Below, in pieces: positions 1 through 12,326 of a stretch of DNA of 64,000 nt. Below the pieces are notes generated by a model. The model was not told the DNA's origin, did no database searches, and saw only the letters and a program-made list of their open reading frames with translations. Positions within the stretch are counted from its first letter, which is position 1; the number at the start of each line of letters is the position of its first letter. Source of the stretch: Mesostigma viride (lineage: Eukaryota; Streptophyta; Mesostigmatophyceae; Mesostigmatales; Mesostigmataceae). The position numbers were made by a program, and so were the translations under genes. Location: the NCBI GenBank assembly GCA_009746045.1, contig RPFO01000213.1, positions 4,542,661 to 4,606,660 on the forward strand, given 5' to 3'.

Positions 1-1955
1 GTGGGGGTTACGATGGCAGGAAAGGGGCCGTGAATGAGGGGGGGTGGACGAGGGGACATTCTAGGGGTGCAGGTGCCAGCAGAAGCGACCGCCGGCACGG
101 GCACAAGACGCCAGCAGAAGATGATTCCGGGAGACCCGAGACCCCTCGAGGCGCGAGGGGCGGCTCATCCCCCCTCGGGCGTCCCGCCAGGGACACGTCC
201 GACGGTAGTGGTCGCGGGACCGCGGTGTTGTCCAAGTGCGCCAGCAGTGACTCGTTCACGCCTCATTACAGGGGTTCTGAGCTCGTGGGTGTCGCCATCG
301 TGAATAACCCCACGTTCGCCATGGATGGGTTGCCGCCCCCGCTCGAAGGGGGGGTGACCCCCAAGGAGGCCTATTTGTCTACAGTGGCCACGGCTGATGA
401 CCGTGGCTGGGTGGCGCCGTCGGGTGATGTTGGCAGCGTCCACTTGTCGAGCCCGGTGAGGGCCAGCCAGAGTAGGGCGATCTTCCAGCAATCGCATTTA
501 AATGGCGGTGCCCACAACGCTGCCCACAGAAGTGCCTACAATGGGGCCTATAACGGCGTCCACAATGGTGCTTACAACGGTGACTTGGACGGCGCTGCGA
601 TGAGCATTAGCGCCAGCGATAGCCGTACCATAGAAGGCAGCCGTAGCTACTGGACGGGGACGTACAGCACAGGCACGCTCCGTTCAACCACAAACATAGA
701 CACAAACATGTACACAACTATGAACACAAACACTACCACGAACACAGACACGATGGTGTCAAGGAGCACAGATGCCAGCAGTTCAAGTCTTTCGTCATCA
801 CTGGCAGCTGGATTTTTGCACGCGACTGGGGCCAGGACCCCCAATGGCAGCGCTGCCCTGCCCCCCCCGTGTACGAATGTGAGGGGGCCTCCCCACCCCG
901 CCCTGCGTGCCGATCCCCCGGATGGAAGGGGAGCTGGCCACTCTCACGCCCATGCCCACGCACATTACATCTCCCCTTCTCGCGAAAGTGACGTTACCAA
1001 CGCACGCGACTCCCACTCCACGTTCCTTTGCGATGCCTTGTCCCGTTCGCAAGGGGATGGCATCAATCTGACCTCTACCAGCACGGCCACGACAAACCCA
1101 GCGACCACGGAAACTACTCGGGGGACCACTGCATTTGCAGGAAACACCGCCACCATCACCACCACCAAAAGCCCGATACGCGCCTCCCAGAGCGTGAGCA
1201 TGATCATGGCGACGGAAACCTCCGGAGTCTTCATCCCCGGTCCATCCCCAACAAAATCGCAACCCGACCATTGCGAAGCGGTCACCCTTCCGGGCGGGAG
1301 CCCCACCCACTACCATGCCACAACGAGGTCGCCGCGCCACCCCCAGTATCAGGCCCAGCATCACCCCCAGTATGCGCGGCGGCTTGACGGCAGCCCCGTG
1401 AAGCTGGGCTCCCCCCAGGGATCCCAGTCCCTCCTGGGGGCAAGCCAGGGGTGGTTCAGCCGGCCCAGCAGTGCGGCAGGCGAGCACTGCGCGGAGCTCG
1501 ACGACTCCTTCACCACCATCGACGCGTCTCGAGCGTCCTCGATCGCTCACGGGCAGGGGCACGGGGGGAGTGGGGCCTACCTTGGTGCGGGTGGCAGTAG
1601 TAGGGCATGCTTGAATGCGGGTGGCAGCAGCGGGGCATATTTCAGTGCGGGTGGCAGTGGGGCAAATGGGCTATGGGTCGCCCCTGGTGCGAGCCGGCTG
1701 GCGTCTCTGATCACTAGTCTGGACTCGGGGTCGATAGGCGACGTCTTCATGTGCGGCCGGATGGGTGCCGGCGGCTTTGGCAGGGACGAGGGCGGAGCAG
1801 CGGTGCCCGTCACGCCCCTGAGGGCCAGGGTGGGGGCCAGGGACACCCTGTTCTCGTCGGCGGTGCTCAAGCAGGTGCCCAACTCGCACAGCATGGACGT
1901 CCAGGTGGCGGCATGTGGGGACCGCCACGGCGCGTTTGTCAACCGGAGCGGAGAG
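1..1955 (+). CDS. Exon 1: low-complexity region and start of the first RCC1 blade
   Basis: The frame from base 3 is open to the splice donor GTGCGC at 1956. The product is rich in Ser, Thr, Gly, His and Asn, with local repeats such as NGAYNG and TNTT runs, so it is likely disordered. The last 20 residues (VAACGDRHGAFVNRSGE) begin an RCC1 blade that continues in exon 2 in phase 0. Translation past 1955 runs into intron and stops at 2069, so it should not be read as protein. Confidence 0.8.
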
Positions 1956-4900
1956 GTGCGCCTCTCGTTGGTCACTTCTCGGCACTTTTTATATGCTATT
2001 CTTAGCCTGTTTCGGCTCATATGTGTGTCTTTTCTTCTTGAAGGGTTGGCTTCTTCGTTGTTGTGTTAACTTCTACTGTGTGCGTTTGCAGCCTACATGG
2101 CCACCCTTGGCATCCCACCCTGGGCATCCCCCTTGTAAATGTGGTCCTTGGCCTGCCGTTTCCTACCGGGGGTGTCTGTGGTCATATGTTGGCAGGCAGA
2201 TGGGCGCGTTTTCTTTGGCCGAGTTATCCTTGGTGGACGTTGGCTTAAGTGTTACAAATGTGGGTTTCTTACACACACACACACACACTACTGCACCTGC
2301 CCTCCATTGTGCCTTCCATGGCGTATCTGCCGTCGGCTCCCTCCTGTCGCTCCCTCCTGTCCTTCCCTCCTGTCGCTTCCATACCATTAAACTTTTTGCC
2401 CGCCACCACGGCTGATGGCACCATGCATGCGTGTGCTGTACTCTCACGACTCTCTGTGGCATCCGTCACCAGTTATACACGTGGGGTGTCGGCGATAAAG
2501 GCCTGCTGGGGCACGGCGTCACGATGGACATGGCGGTCCCGCGGGTGAGTGGGGGGTGCCAAATGACCAAGGTGGTGCTAGTATTAGTGCATGGAAGGGG
2601 CATGGGAAAAAAATGGCGGTGCCGCGGGTGAGTGGGTGGGTGGGTGGGGCGCTACATAGCTTTGGCGCATAAGGACTGCGCATGGGCATGATTATTTGCG
2701 GATTGCCGCATTTGCAGGGGCGGCAGATCCTGCTGAAATGTTGAATATTCTTGTCTACGTTCTGCCAGCATTCCTGCGGAACAAGTTTGCCTGCTGACGT
2801 CACACTTCATTTTACTTATCCGTTATCGGAGTAGTGCTACGCTGGACTGTGTTTGATGGAGCGGGTTCGAATCACTCTTATCCACCGGCCCAATGATTAG
2901 ACATGTATTGATGGCGATGCTGACTTTATGGATGCGGCGTTGTGGGCACCCCAGCCCTCGCTATCTGCATGTTCCATTGACATATCCTGCTCTGCGCACG
3001 CAAGCCCTGACGTCCCGTTCTCGAGAAAGGCTTCGTTGGCCACGTCGGCTCTGTCCACCTGACTCATGGGCCAGGGCCATTTTGGTTTAGTATACGCTTC
3101 TATAATGTGTGCGCTGGTCCTTTGTTAGACTTTACATCAGGCAACATCGTGTCCTTGATCTTCAGAATTATCAGCTTTGGCCAGCGAGTTGTTGGTTTGA
3201 GCGCCGCATGATCAACCGCACACACACATTATATCGAGCGCCACGTCATTTAAGCGGTTTAGCATAGCAGGGCACATACCTGAGGATGTCCAACATCTGG
3301 GTCTTCTCTCTCCTTTAGGTAGTACCAGCCCCTGCTTTCTCCTTTGGCCATATTTATGCCACAGTTTAGCCGCATTTGTGCCTGGTTCTTTGGCCACAGG
3401 TGGTGGAGGCGCTGACAGCTGCATCGCCAGGCGACCCCAGGGTGGAGCAGGTGGCGTGTGGCAGCCACCACACGGCGGCGCTGCTGGACAATGGGGACGT
3501 ATACACGTGGGGGGATGGCGTGGGCGGCGTGCTGGGCCACGGGGACGAGGAAGGCCAGTGCTTGCCGCGGCTCGTGGCGTGGGCCACGCCGGGCGTGTGC
3601 GTGCGATCGGTAGGTGCTTGTGCTGACCTCATTGACGCCCCTGCCCTGGTTGCAGTGTTGGATGGACACCCCCGCCCTCATTAAAGTGTTGTATGGACAC
3701 CCATGTGCGTCTTTATGCGTGACTGCTCTTGCGCCAGGGGCCCAGTGCCTTAGTTCCTGGTCTGCTTATCCGGCCAACACCGACATTACAACAAGACTGA
3801 ATCCTACCTCTCACGCTGCTTGTCAGCTCTAATTCCCTTACTAGCCGCTTGGCGTCATGGTGCTTGTAGCTCTCCTGGGAGCCTCATCCTGGGCGTGCTC
3901 GGCATGCCCTCCCGTTCATTTCCTGGCGGAGTACGTGTCTCTCGCCCTGTCTCCTCTGTCCCCTTCCTCTTACAGAACTGCATATCCGCCGCAACCGCCC
4001 CATGAACCACCCCCTAACACGACTTTACCCAAATATGACGTTACCTTGACCCAATCGCCCATGTTCTTTGTTTCTCCATCCTCCCCCCCCACGCTCCTCT
4101 CCCGAACAATAACAACAACCAAAAACAAAACTTGCAGCTGGCGTGCGGCACCTGGCATACCGCATGCACGACGGAGGCCGGCGAGCTATACACGTGGGGG
4201 GAGGGCTATTTCGGGATGCTGGGTAAGTGTACCCCTTTTTGTTCTTACGTAATTGGAAGGTTGTTTCGGGATGCTGGGTGTGCGGTGTTAATGTAAGCAC
4301 GATCCCTCGCGTTGGGGGAGGGGTACTGCTCTTGCGTTGGACCTGAGTGGTAGTTGAACACGCTGGGTGGCTTTATGTGTGATAGGATTTGTCGATCCAT
4401 ATAGCAGCCTTCTCGCAGCATGCGTCGCCAGAGGCCCTACCTAGGGAATAAGGCCGTTATGATGGTGGATGAGAGGCTCCTTTGATGCTCTCGTGTGGGA
4501 GGTCCACACCGCCTCGGGGGAGGTCCACACCATCTTGCGCCTGGGTGCCAGGATCGTGCCAATTAATGCCGGCATGCCGGGGTCCATGGCGCTTGCTGCA
4601 GCTTACGACTACTGCCCGCTGGTTTCTCTGATGTACCTCCTAAATGTGGTGTGTGTATGTAGAAGTCACGAAGCGGACATAAGCATTGTTCTTGCTATAA
4701 ATATCACTACAAATATCACTGGTTCGTACCTGTTGGCCGATGCCGCATCTTCTGCTACCCCATGCCACAACCCCCCTACTTTCTGCCACCCAATGTCACA
4801 ACCCCCCCTACTTTCTGCCACCACTCAGGTCACGGCGACCGCCGCAGCTACTCCTCCCCTCGCCTGGTGGCCTCACTGTGCGCCGCCAGTGTGGCCAGCG

Positions 4901-7900
4901 TGGCGTGCGGTAGCTACCACACGGCGGCGCTGGTGGAGGAGCGGGGCCCTGTCCAGCCGGCTGCGCTCCTGTACACGTGGGGCGATGGTGACAAGGGGCG
5001 ACTGGGCCACGGGAAGCAGGTGGGGGCGATAGCAGCTGCTCAGGTGGGCCAATGATAGCGAGAGTAGCAGCAGGGTAGCAGTAGTAGCAGTAGCAGTACT
5101 AGCAGTATAAACAGTATAATATATATAATAGTAGCAGTAGCATTATAGTATATGTATTAGTAGTAGTAGCATTATATTATATAGATTGTTAGTAGTAGCA
5201 TTTGAATATATATATATATATATATAATAGTAGTAGCATTATAATAGTAGTAGTAGCATTATAATATACATTAGTAGTAGTAGTAGCATTATAATATATA
5301 TAATAGTAGTAGCAGTAATGACAACATGTGGCAAGCAGATGGAAGCAGCACGCACAGTGGGAAGGGGAGGGGCGGGGTTGAGCAGGGGGGACGGCCATGG
5401 CGAGCAGGTGAGGCCAATATGGGGAGCTCAGGTGGGGCTAGTAATAACTTTGCTAAAAGTACTAAGGTTTTGAGCAGGTGAGGATAGGAGGAGCAGGAGA
5501 TGCTGAGGTGACTATGAGTGGCAGGTGAGGTCACTGCCGGGAGCAGAGGAGGCAGCCGGTTGACTCCGCTTAATCTATGCTGATCCGGCAGAGGAAGCGG
5601 TAAATTGCGATGGGGGTGGATCCATGGGTCGACGAGGTAGTTTATGTTTATATCTTGCTGTCTGCCTTTGTCGGCTTGGCCTCGCCCTTGCCCCCCTTCT
5701 TACCCTCCTTCTTGCCCCCCTTGTTGCCCCCCTTGTTGCCCCCCTTTTTGCCCCCCTTCTTGTCCCCCTTCTTGCCCCCCTTGTTGCCCCCCTTGTTGCC
5801 CCCCTTGTTGCCCCCCTTGTTGCCCCCCTTGTTGCCCCCCTTCTTGCCCCCCTTGTTGCCCCCCTTGTTGCCCCCCTTGTTGTCCCCCTTGTTGCCCCCC
5901 TTCTCGCCCCTCCTTCTTGTTCCCCTTCTTGCCCCCCTTCTGAACCCCCCTCATTTTCTCCCCCTTGTCCTCCTTAAAACCCTCCCCCTTGATTATTTTA
6001 TTATGGTTTGTTATTTTTCCCTCCCGCCAGGATGCCCACCTGTTGCCGCATCGCGTGGAGGAGCTAGCGGGCATCCCGCTGCGCATGGTGGCGTGCGGGG
6101 AGGACCACACATGCGCGCTCAGCATGGCAGGTGCGCTTCCGTGCTAGTTGTCATTGCATCGACGTCTCTGCGATACCAGAGGTCACTGTGGCAAGGGCAG
6201 TAGTGGAGGAATGGTGGGAAGGGTACGCTCCCCGCCTCATCCTGCGCAAGTTTGCCCCCTGCTTTCCTAGGCAACCCTGTGTTCTTATCCTGTCATTTGT
6301 CACTTGGCGAGGGCGGCTTCCCTTTCCTCAGTTATTGCACTCTCCCGTGCTCTATCTATAATTTGCGGACATGCTCCTTGTCGAGTACCTTGGCTACATA
6401 CATTGGCCATTTGCCACCAAAGAAATGTTTTTACGCACTGCTACTTTCTTCCTGTGAAGTCTCATCCTCAATATGAGCTCACCTGGCTTGTATTTGTTTC
6501 TCCTGCCTCCTTTCACTGGTCTCTTTGCAAAATCACCTGGTTTCGACTGCCCCCCCCCCCCCCCCCTCCAACCCTCCCCCTTCCCCTCCGCCCACCCCAC
6601 CCCCACCCCCGCCACCCCCCACCCCTGCAACCTACCCACCGGACGCCCCAGGCCGTGTCTACTGCTGGGGGGGCAACACCTATGGCCAGCTGGGCCTGGG
6701 CAACCGTAGCCACTGCTTGCTGCCGGCACTCGTGGAAGGGTGCATTATGGGCGTGGAGGTGGAGGCAGTGGCCTGCGGGCGCCAGCATACAGTGGCGGTC
6801 GGCCGGCACGAGGGCGCACTTTTCTCCTGGGGATGCGGCGAGGGGGGGCGGCTGGGGCACGGGGATGGGGCGGATCGGCTGGTTCCAGAACGGGTGTCGG
6901 GGGCAGAGTCGCTGGTGGTTGTCAAGGTCAGTCGCTGGTGCTTGTCACGGTCAGTCACTGGTGGTTGTCATGGTCAGTCACTGGTGGTTGTCACGGTCAG
7001 TCACTGGTGGTGGTCACGGTGAGTCACTGGTGGTTGTCACGGTCAGTCACTGGTGGTTGTCACGGTCAGTCACTGGTGGTTGTCACGGTCAGTCACTGGT
7101 GGTTGTCACGGTCAGTCACTGGTGGTTGTCACGGTCAGTCACTGGTGGTGGTCACGGTGAGTCACTGGTGGTTGTCACGGTCAGTCACTGGTGGTTGTCA
7201 CGGTCAGTCACTGGTGGGTTCTCTCATTTTCTTTGGGTTTTCTCTGCGTCGCTGGTTTCCTCCTTGTTGCCACGGATTGGCGCCAGGTGTCCTGCGGCGC
7301 TGCGTCCACAATCGCTGTCTGCCAGCACACGCAGTCGGCGAGCCAGCGCACACGGTGTGCTGCGTGCAAGGCCGCCTTCAAGCTGCAGAGGAAGTGAGTG
7401 CATTTTTCTTGCATACCGTTGCCTCTCAGCGGTTTCCCTTTCAGTATCTTATTTTGTGGGCTTGTGAGCCGCGTGCCAGCGGATATCGCACTAGCGCCAC
7501 TAGGCCATGCACGAAGGTTAACGAAGGTTCTTGTTTGTTCGAGACCATACCAAGCTCCTTGATTTGTCAAGGCCTTCATTTATCCTTGTTTTGTTTGGCA
7601 CCTTGTCGGCCTTGAACCTTGGCGGTCACGCTTCCTCATGTTCAATAAGGCCCCCTTTAATCCAGAGGGTGGCCATGGGTCGTGCGTGCTGCAGCATGGC
7701 CATCATTGTTCCGGATGGTGCTGCTTGTTCGTGCCACCTGTCATGGCGGCCACTGGCTGGTGGCGGCAACCTTTCCACCCTTTGCCCCTTTCCCCCCTTC
7801 GTCCACCCATGCCCATTTAGTTCAATATAAGCACGTGGCCGCGTCACGTGGGTACGCTTGCCCATGAGCCGCCCTTATCCATGAGCAGCCCTTGTTCATG

Positions 7901-10900
7901 CTCATGTCCAACACTTGATTATCTCTAACTCCGTGTGAAGATGTGAGTGTGAACACTTGACATGTCGTTTTCCAACCCTTGATGTCGCTGCCCAGTGCTT
8001 GCGCATCTTCAGCTTTGATGTATAGCATCTGGTTCATTGTTTTGTCCCGGCCCTTGCCCCCCCCCCCCCCCCCCCAGGCCGCGCACCTGCTACCAGTGTG
8101 GCCGGGCCTTTTGCCGGTCCTGCCTCGAGAACAAGGCGGTCAACACCTCGCTGGCGCCCACGCGCGGCCGCCCGTTCCGCGTGTGCGAGGCGTGCTACGC
8201 ATCCATCGCCGCGGTGAGGGACGCTAGTCGTGTGACGTGTATGAGCAGAATGATAGCATCGCTAGGCAGCGCTAAGTATGGTACAGCGCTGCACCCATAC
8301 TTGCGCAATGGGGTACACAGTGGATGATGGATGTATCTTTGTTGTGTCATTGTGGTATCCACATCGTCTCATTGATATTGATTCGGTACAGTGCCGCAGG
8401 GCAGTGATTCCTGTCGCTTGGATTCCAAGTTTCCATGTCATTCCCTGCAGGTTGATTTGTGTTTCTACCCTAGAAGTCTGCAGCCGAACCTCAAGGGGCC
8501 CGATTCGCCAAGCACTGTCCTAGCAAGACCCGCCGTATGTGGGGTATCCCCGTCTGGAGGCAGTCGTGTGATTTAGTTATCAGTCTGGAGGCAGTCGTGT
8601 GATTTAGTTATCAGTCTGGAGGCAGTCGTGTGATTTAGTTATCGTTTGGAGGCAGTCATGTGGCAGTCATTTGATTCTTAGTTTGGAGGCAGTCATGTGG
8701 CCGTCATTTGATCGTCAGTTTGGAGGCAGTCGTGTGGCAGTAACTTGATTGTTAGTTTGGAGGCAGTCATGTGATTCAATTATCAGTTTGGAGGCTAGGT
8801 CGATATCTGGGCGAGGTCTGGTGTGCGCTGCGTCCGCTACCTACTAGGTCACATAAGTAACTTACGCTACCTACTAGATGAACTCACTGAAGTTTATAAC
8901 TGCGCTGCCCGATGCTCTGCCGTGCTCATGTAAGCCAGCGCAGTATTTTCTATTTTCGGGGGCTGCTGCAAGAAGAAACGTAAAAATGTGAAGTGTCAAC
9001 ATTCGTGTTCATCTGGCGGGTTGCCTGGCTGACTCTGTCTGTCACCCATGTCTTCTTTCGCTGCGGGTGTCGCAGGCTGCCAACGTGCTATCCCAGAGGA
9101 AGGGCGCGCGAGGGTGAGTGGCGCGCGCTTGGGTGGTTACTGGCCTATTCATCAGTTCTACTAGTGTTCAGTTCTGCTGGCATTACTCGGCTGTGGGACC
9201 GCAGATGCAAGGGGGCGCGAACTTGGCCGGTTTGACCACATCAATGCAGCCACTGTTTGAAGCTATGCACGCATGCCATGTTTCCTGTCTAGCGTTGCTT
9301 GCCATGTCTCCTATCTAGCATAGCACTCTGGATGCTCTCGCTCTATCAATTCATTAGCGGGATAATCAATTAGTAAGTGGTAGCACGGCCTGGCTAAGTA
9401 TCATGATTGTTTTTTCCTTACTGTGTGCCTCTATCCCCCCCCCCCCCTTTCCCCCCCCCCCCCCCCCCCCCGTTCTGTGCTCCCCTGTTGTTTTGCATTT
9501 TTTCTTCCCTGTGGTCCCCTGGTTGCTACTTCTTCCCTTCCTGTTTGAACGCCCCCCGGCTGCCAGGCCGAGGGACAGCACATCATCAGGCCACATGAAC
9601 GTGCGGAGGTCCAGCAGCAGCTTCTCAGGGAGCCCCGTGGAGACCTCTGCAGAGAACAGCATTAGCAACTCTGGGCCCGTGCCGGTGCCAGCGGCCGCCG
9701 CAGCCACCGCGGGGGGTGCAACGGCGGCGCCAGTGGGGGTGGCGGTGACGGTGGCGGCGGCGGCCAAGGGGCAGAAACCGGGCGCGGGGCCAAAGGAGTG
9801 GGGGCGGGCGGGATCGTTTAAGGACCTCATGCGGCTGTCGTCAAGGGTGGGTGCTTACCGGTGTCGTTGTTGTGGTGTGACTTGGGGCCATTCGCCGGTG
9901 CAGTGGTGGGTGTTCCCTTGCCGGTGTAGTGGTGGGTGTTCCCTTGCCGGTGTAGTGGTGGGTGTTCCCTTGCCGGTGTAGTGGTGGGTGTTCCCTTGCC
10001 GGTGTAGTGGTGGGTGTTCCCTTGCCGGTGCAGTGGTGGGTGTTCCCTTGCCGGTGTAGTGGTGGGTGTTCCCTTGCCGGTGTAGTGGTGGGTGTTCCCT
10101 TGCCGGTGTAGTGGTGGGTGTTCCCTTGCCGGTGCAGTGGTGGGTGTTCCCTTGCCGGTGTAGTGGTGGGTGTTCCCTTGCCGGTGCAGTGGTGGGTGTT
10201 CCCTTGCCGGTGCAGTGGTGGGTGTTCCCTTGCCGGTGTAGTGGTGGGTGTTCCCTTGCCGGTGCAGTGGTGGGTGTTCCCTTGCCGGTGTAGTGGTGGG
10301 TGTTCCCTTGCCGGTGTAGTGGTGGGTGTTCCCTTGCCGGTGCAGTGGTGGGTGTTCCCTTGCCGGTGTAGTGGTGGGTGTTCCCTTGCCGGTGCAGTGG
10401 TGGGTGTTCCCTTGCCGGTGCAGTGGTGGGTGTTCCCTTGCCGGTGCAGTGGTGGGTGTTCCCTTGCCGGTGTAGTGGTGGGTGTTCCCTTGCCGGTGTA
10501 GTGGTGGGTGTTCCCTTGCCGGTGTAGTGGTGGGTGTTCCCTTGCCGGTGCAGTGGTGGGTGTTCCCTTGCCGGTGCAGTGGTGGGTGTTCCCTTGCCGG
10601 TGTAGTGGTGGGTGTTCCCTTGCCGGTGCAGTGGTGGGTGTTCCCTTGCCGGTGCAGTGGTGGGTGTTCCCTTGCCGGTGTAGTGGTGGGTGTTCCCTTG
10701 CCGGTGCAGTGGTGGGTGTTCCCTTGCCGGTGCAGTGGTGGGTGTTCCCTTGCCGGTGCAGTGGTGGGTGTTCCCTTGCCGGTGCAGTGGTGGGTGTTCC
10801 CTTGCCGGTGCAGTGGTGGGTGTTCCCTTGCCGGTGCAGTGGTGGGTGTTCCCTTGCCGGTGCAGTGGTGGGTGTTCCCTTGCCGGTGCAGTGGTGGGTG

Positions 10901-12294
10901 TTCCCTTGCCGGTGCAGTGGTGGGTGTTCCCTTGCCGGTGCAGTGGTGGGTGTTCCCTTGCCGGTGCAGTGGTGGGTGTTCCCTTGCCGGTGCAGTGGTG
11001 GGTGTTCCCTTGCCGGTGTAGTGGTGGGTGTTCCCTTGCCGGTGCAGTGGTGGGTGTTCCCTTGCCGGTGTAGTGGTGGGTGTTCCCTTGCCGGTGTAGT
11101 GGTGGGTGTTCCCTTGCCGGTGCAGTGGTGGGTGTTCCCTTGCCGGTGCAGTGGTGGGTGTTCCCTTGCCGGTGCAGTGGTGGGTGTTCCCTTGCCGGTG
11201 CAGTGGTGGGTGTTCCCTTGCCGGTGTAGTGGTGGGTGTTCCCTTGCCGGTGCAGTGGTGGGTGTTCCCTTGCCGGTGCAGTGGTGGGTGTTCCCTTGCC
11301 GGTGCAGTGGTGGGTGTTCCCTTGCCGGTGTAGTGGTGGGTGTTCCCTTGCCGGTGTAGTGGTGGGTGTTCCCTTGCCGGTGTAGTGGTGGGTGTTCCCT
11401 TGCCGGTGTAGTGGTGGGTGTTCCCTTGCCGGTGTAGTGGTGGGTGTTCCCTTGCCGGTGTAGTGGTGGGTGTTCCCTTGCCGGTGTAGTGGTGGTGGTG
11501 GTGGTGGCTGTATAGCTGTGGGGGCGGTGATTGTGGGTGTGCGGTGCTGTAAAGGAGGATTGGTTGCCTGACCGGCATTGTAAAGGGGATCAGGACTTGT
11601 AAAAGGGGAGTGGTTGCCTGGTGGTGATAGGAAGGGGAGCCGTGCTGTGTAAACCGGAAGTGGCTGCCTCGCAAAACCATACTGTGGCGGAGGTTTGTCT
11701 GCTCAGTGGTCTGGTGCTTGGTCGTCATTTATTCAACAATCTGGATGCGTCTTGCGAGTGGACAGCTCCATGTTACGCTGTCTTGCCATTCGGGACCATG
11801 TGCGTGTGGGGGCGGTGGTTGCCGGACATTTTCGCTGTTTTGCAAGGTGGGTGCATGCGTGTGGCTGTTCCGCAACCTGTATGCACGGGCTGGGTGCTGA
11901 GTTTGCTCGCAAATTGGGAGCCTTTGTCATCAGGTTGCGAGGTGGGCTCCCACCTGAGTGTGGCTTCGTAGGCATGCTGCCCGGTGGGTGCATGAGTATA
12001 GCCAGGGTGCCTCTCTGCCAAAAGAAATTATCTGCGCCAAAGAGACATTCTCCACCAAAGAAACGTCCTGTGTGCACGATGCTAATTGTTCATGACGGCA
12101 GACAATTCTTTGTCCCTTTTGTGCGTGGTGCATGGCCCGCAGTCCTCGGACAACGGCCAGTCGGCGCTCGTCAAACGCCCCAGCCTGCCCGGCAGCAGCC
12201 GAGGGACCAGCGGTGCTGGCAGCCAGTCTAGCACTGGCAACCAGATCCACAACAGCCACCATAGCATCAATACCGACAGCCATAGTAACAACAA

Positions 12295-12326
<32 letters not shown>

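Noticed and set aside
1956-2069. Extension of exon 1 frame to the stop at 2069
   Set aside because: The RCC1 motif continues only by splicing from 1955 to 2473; the extension is hydrophobic intron translation.
2845-2890. tRNA gene suggested by GGTTCGAATCAC in intron 2
   Set aside because: The B-box word is good, but the T-arm does not pair and no acceptor stem or anticodon arm forms; at most a SINE remnant.
5610-6203. Pro/Leu-rich frames in intron 5
   Set aside because: They come from the 12-bp pyrimidine repeat between two well-supported RCC1 exons.
9827-11728. 633-residue minus-strand open frame (HPPLHRQGNTHHYTGKGTP repeats)
   Set aside because: It is created by the 26-bp minisatellite, whose period leaves every frame open; it has no independent coding signal.
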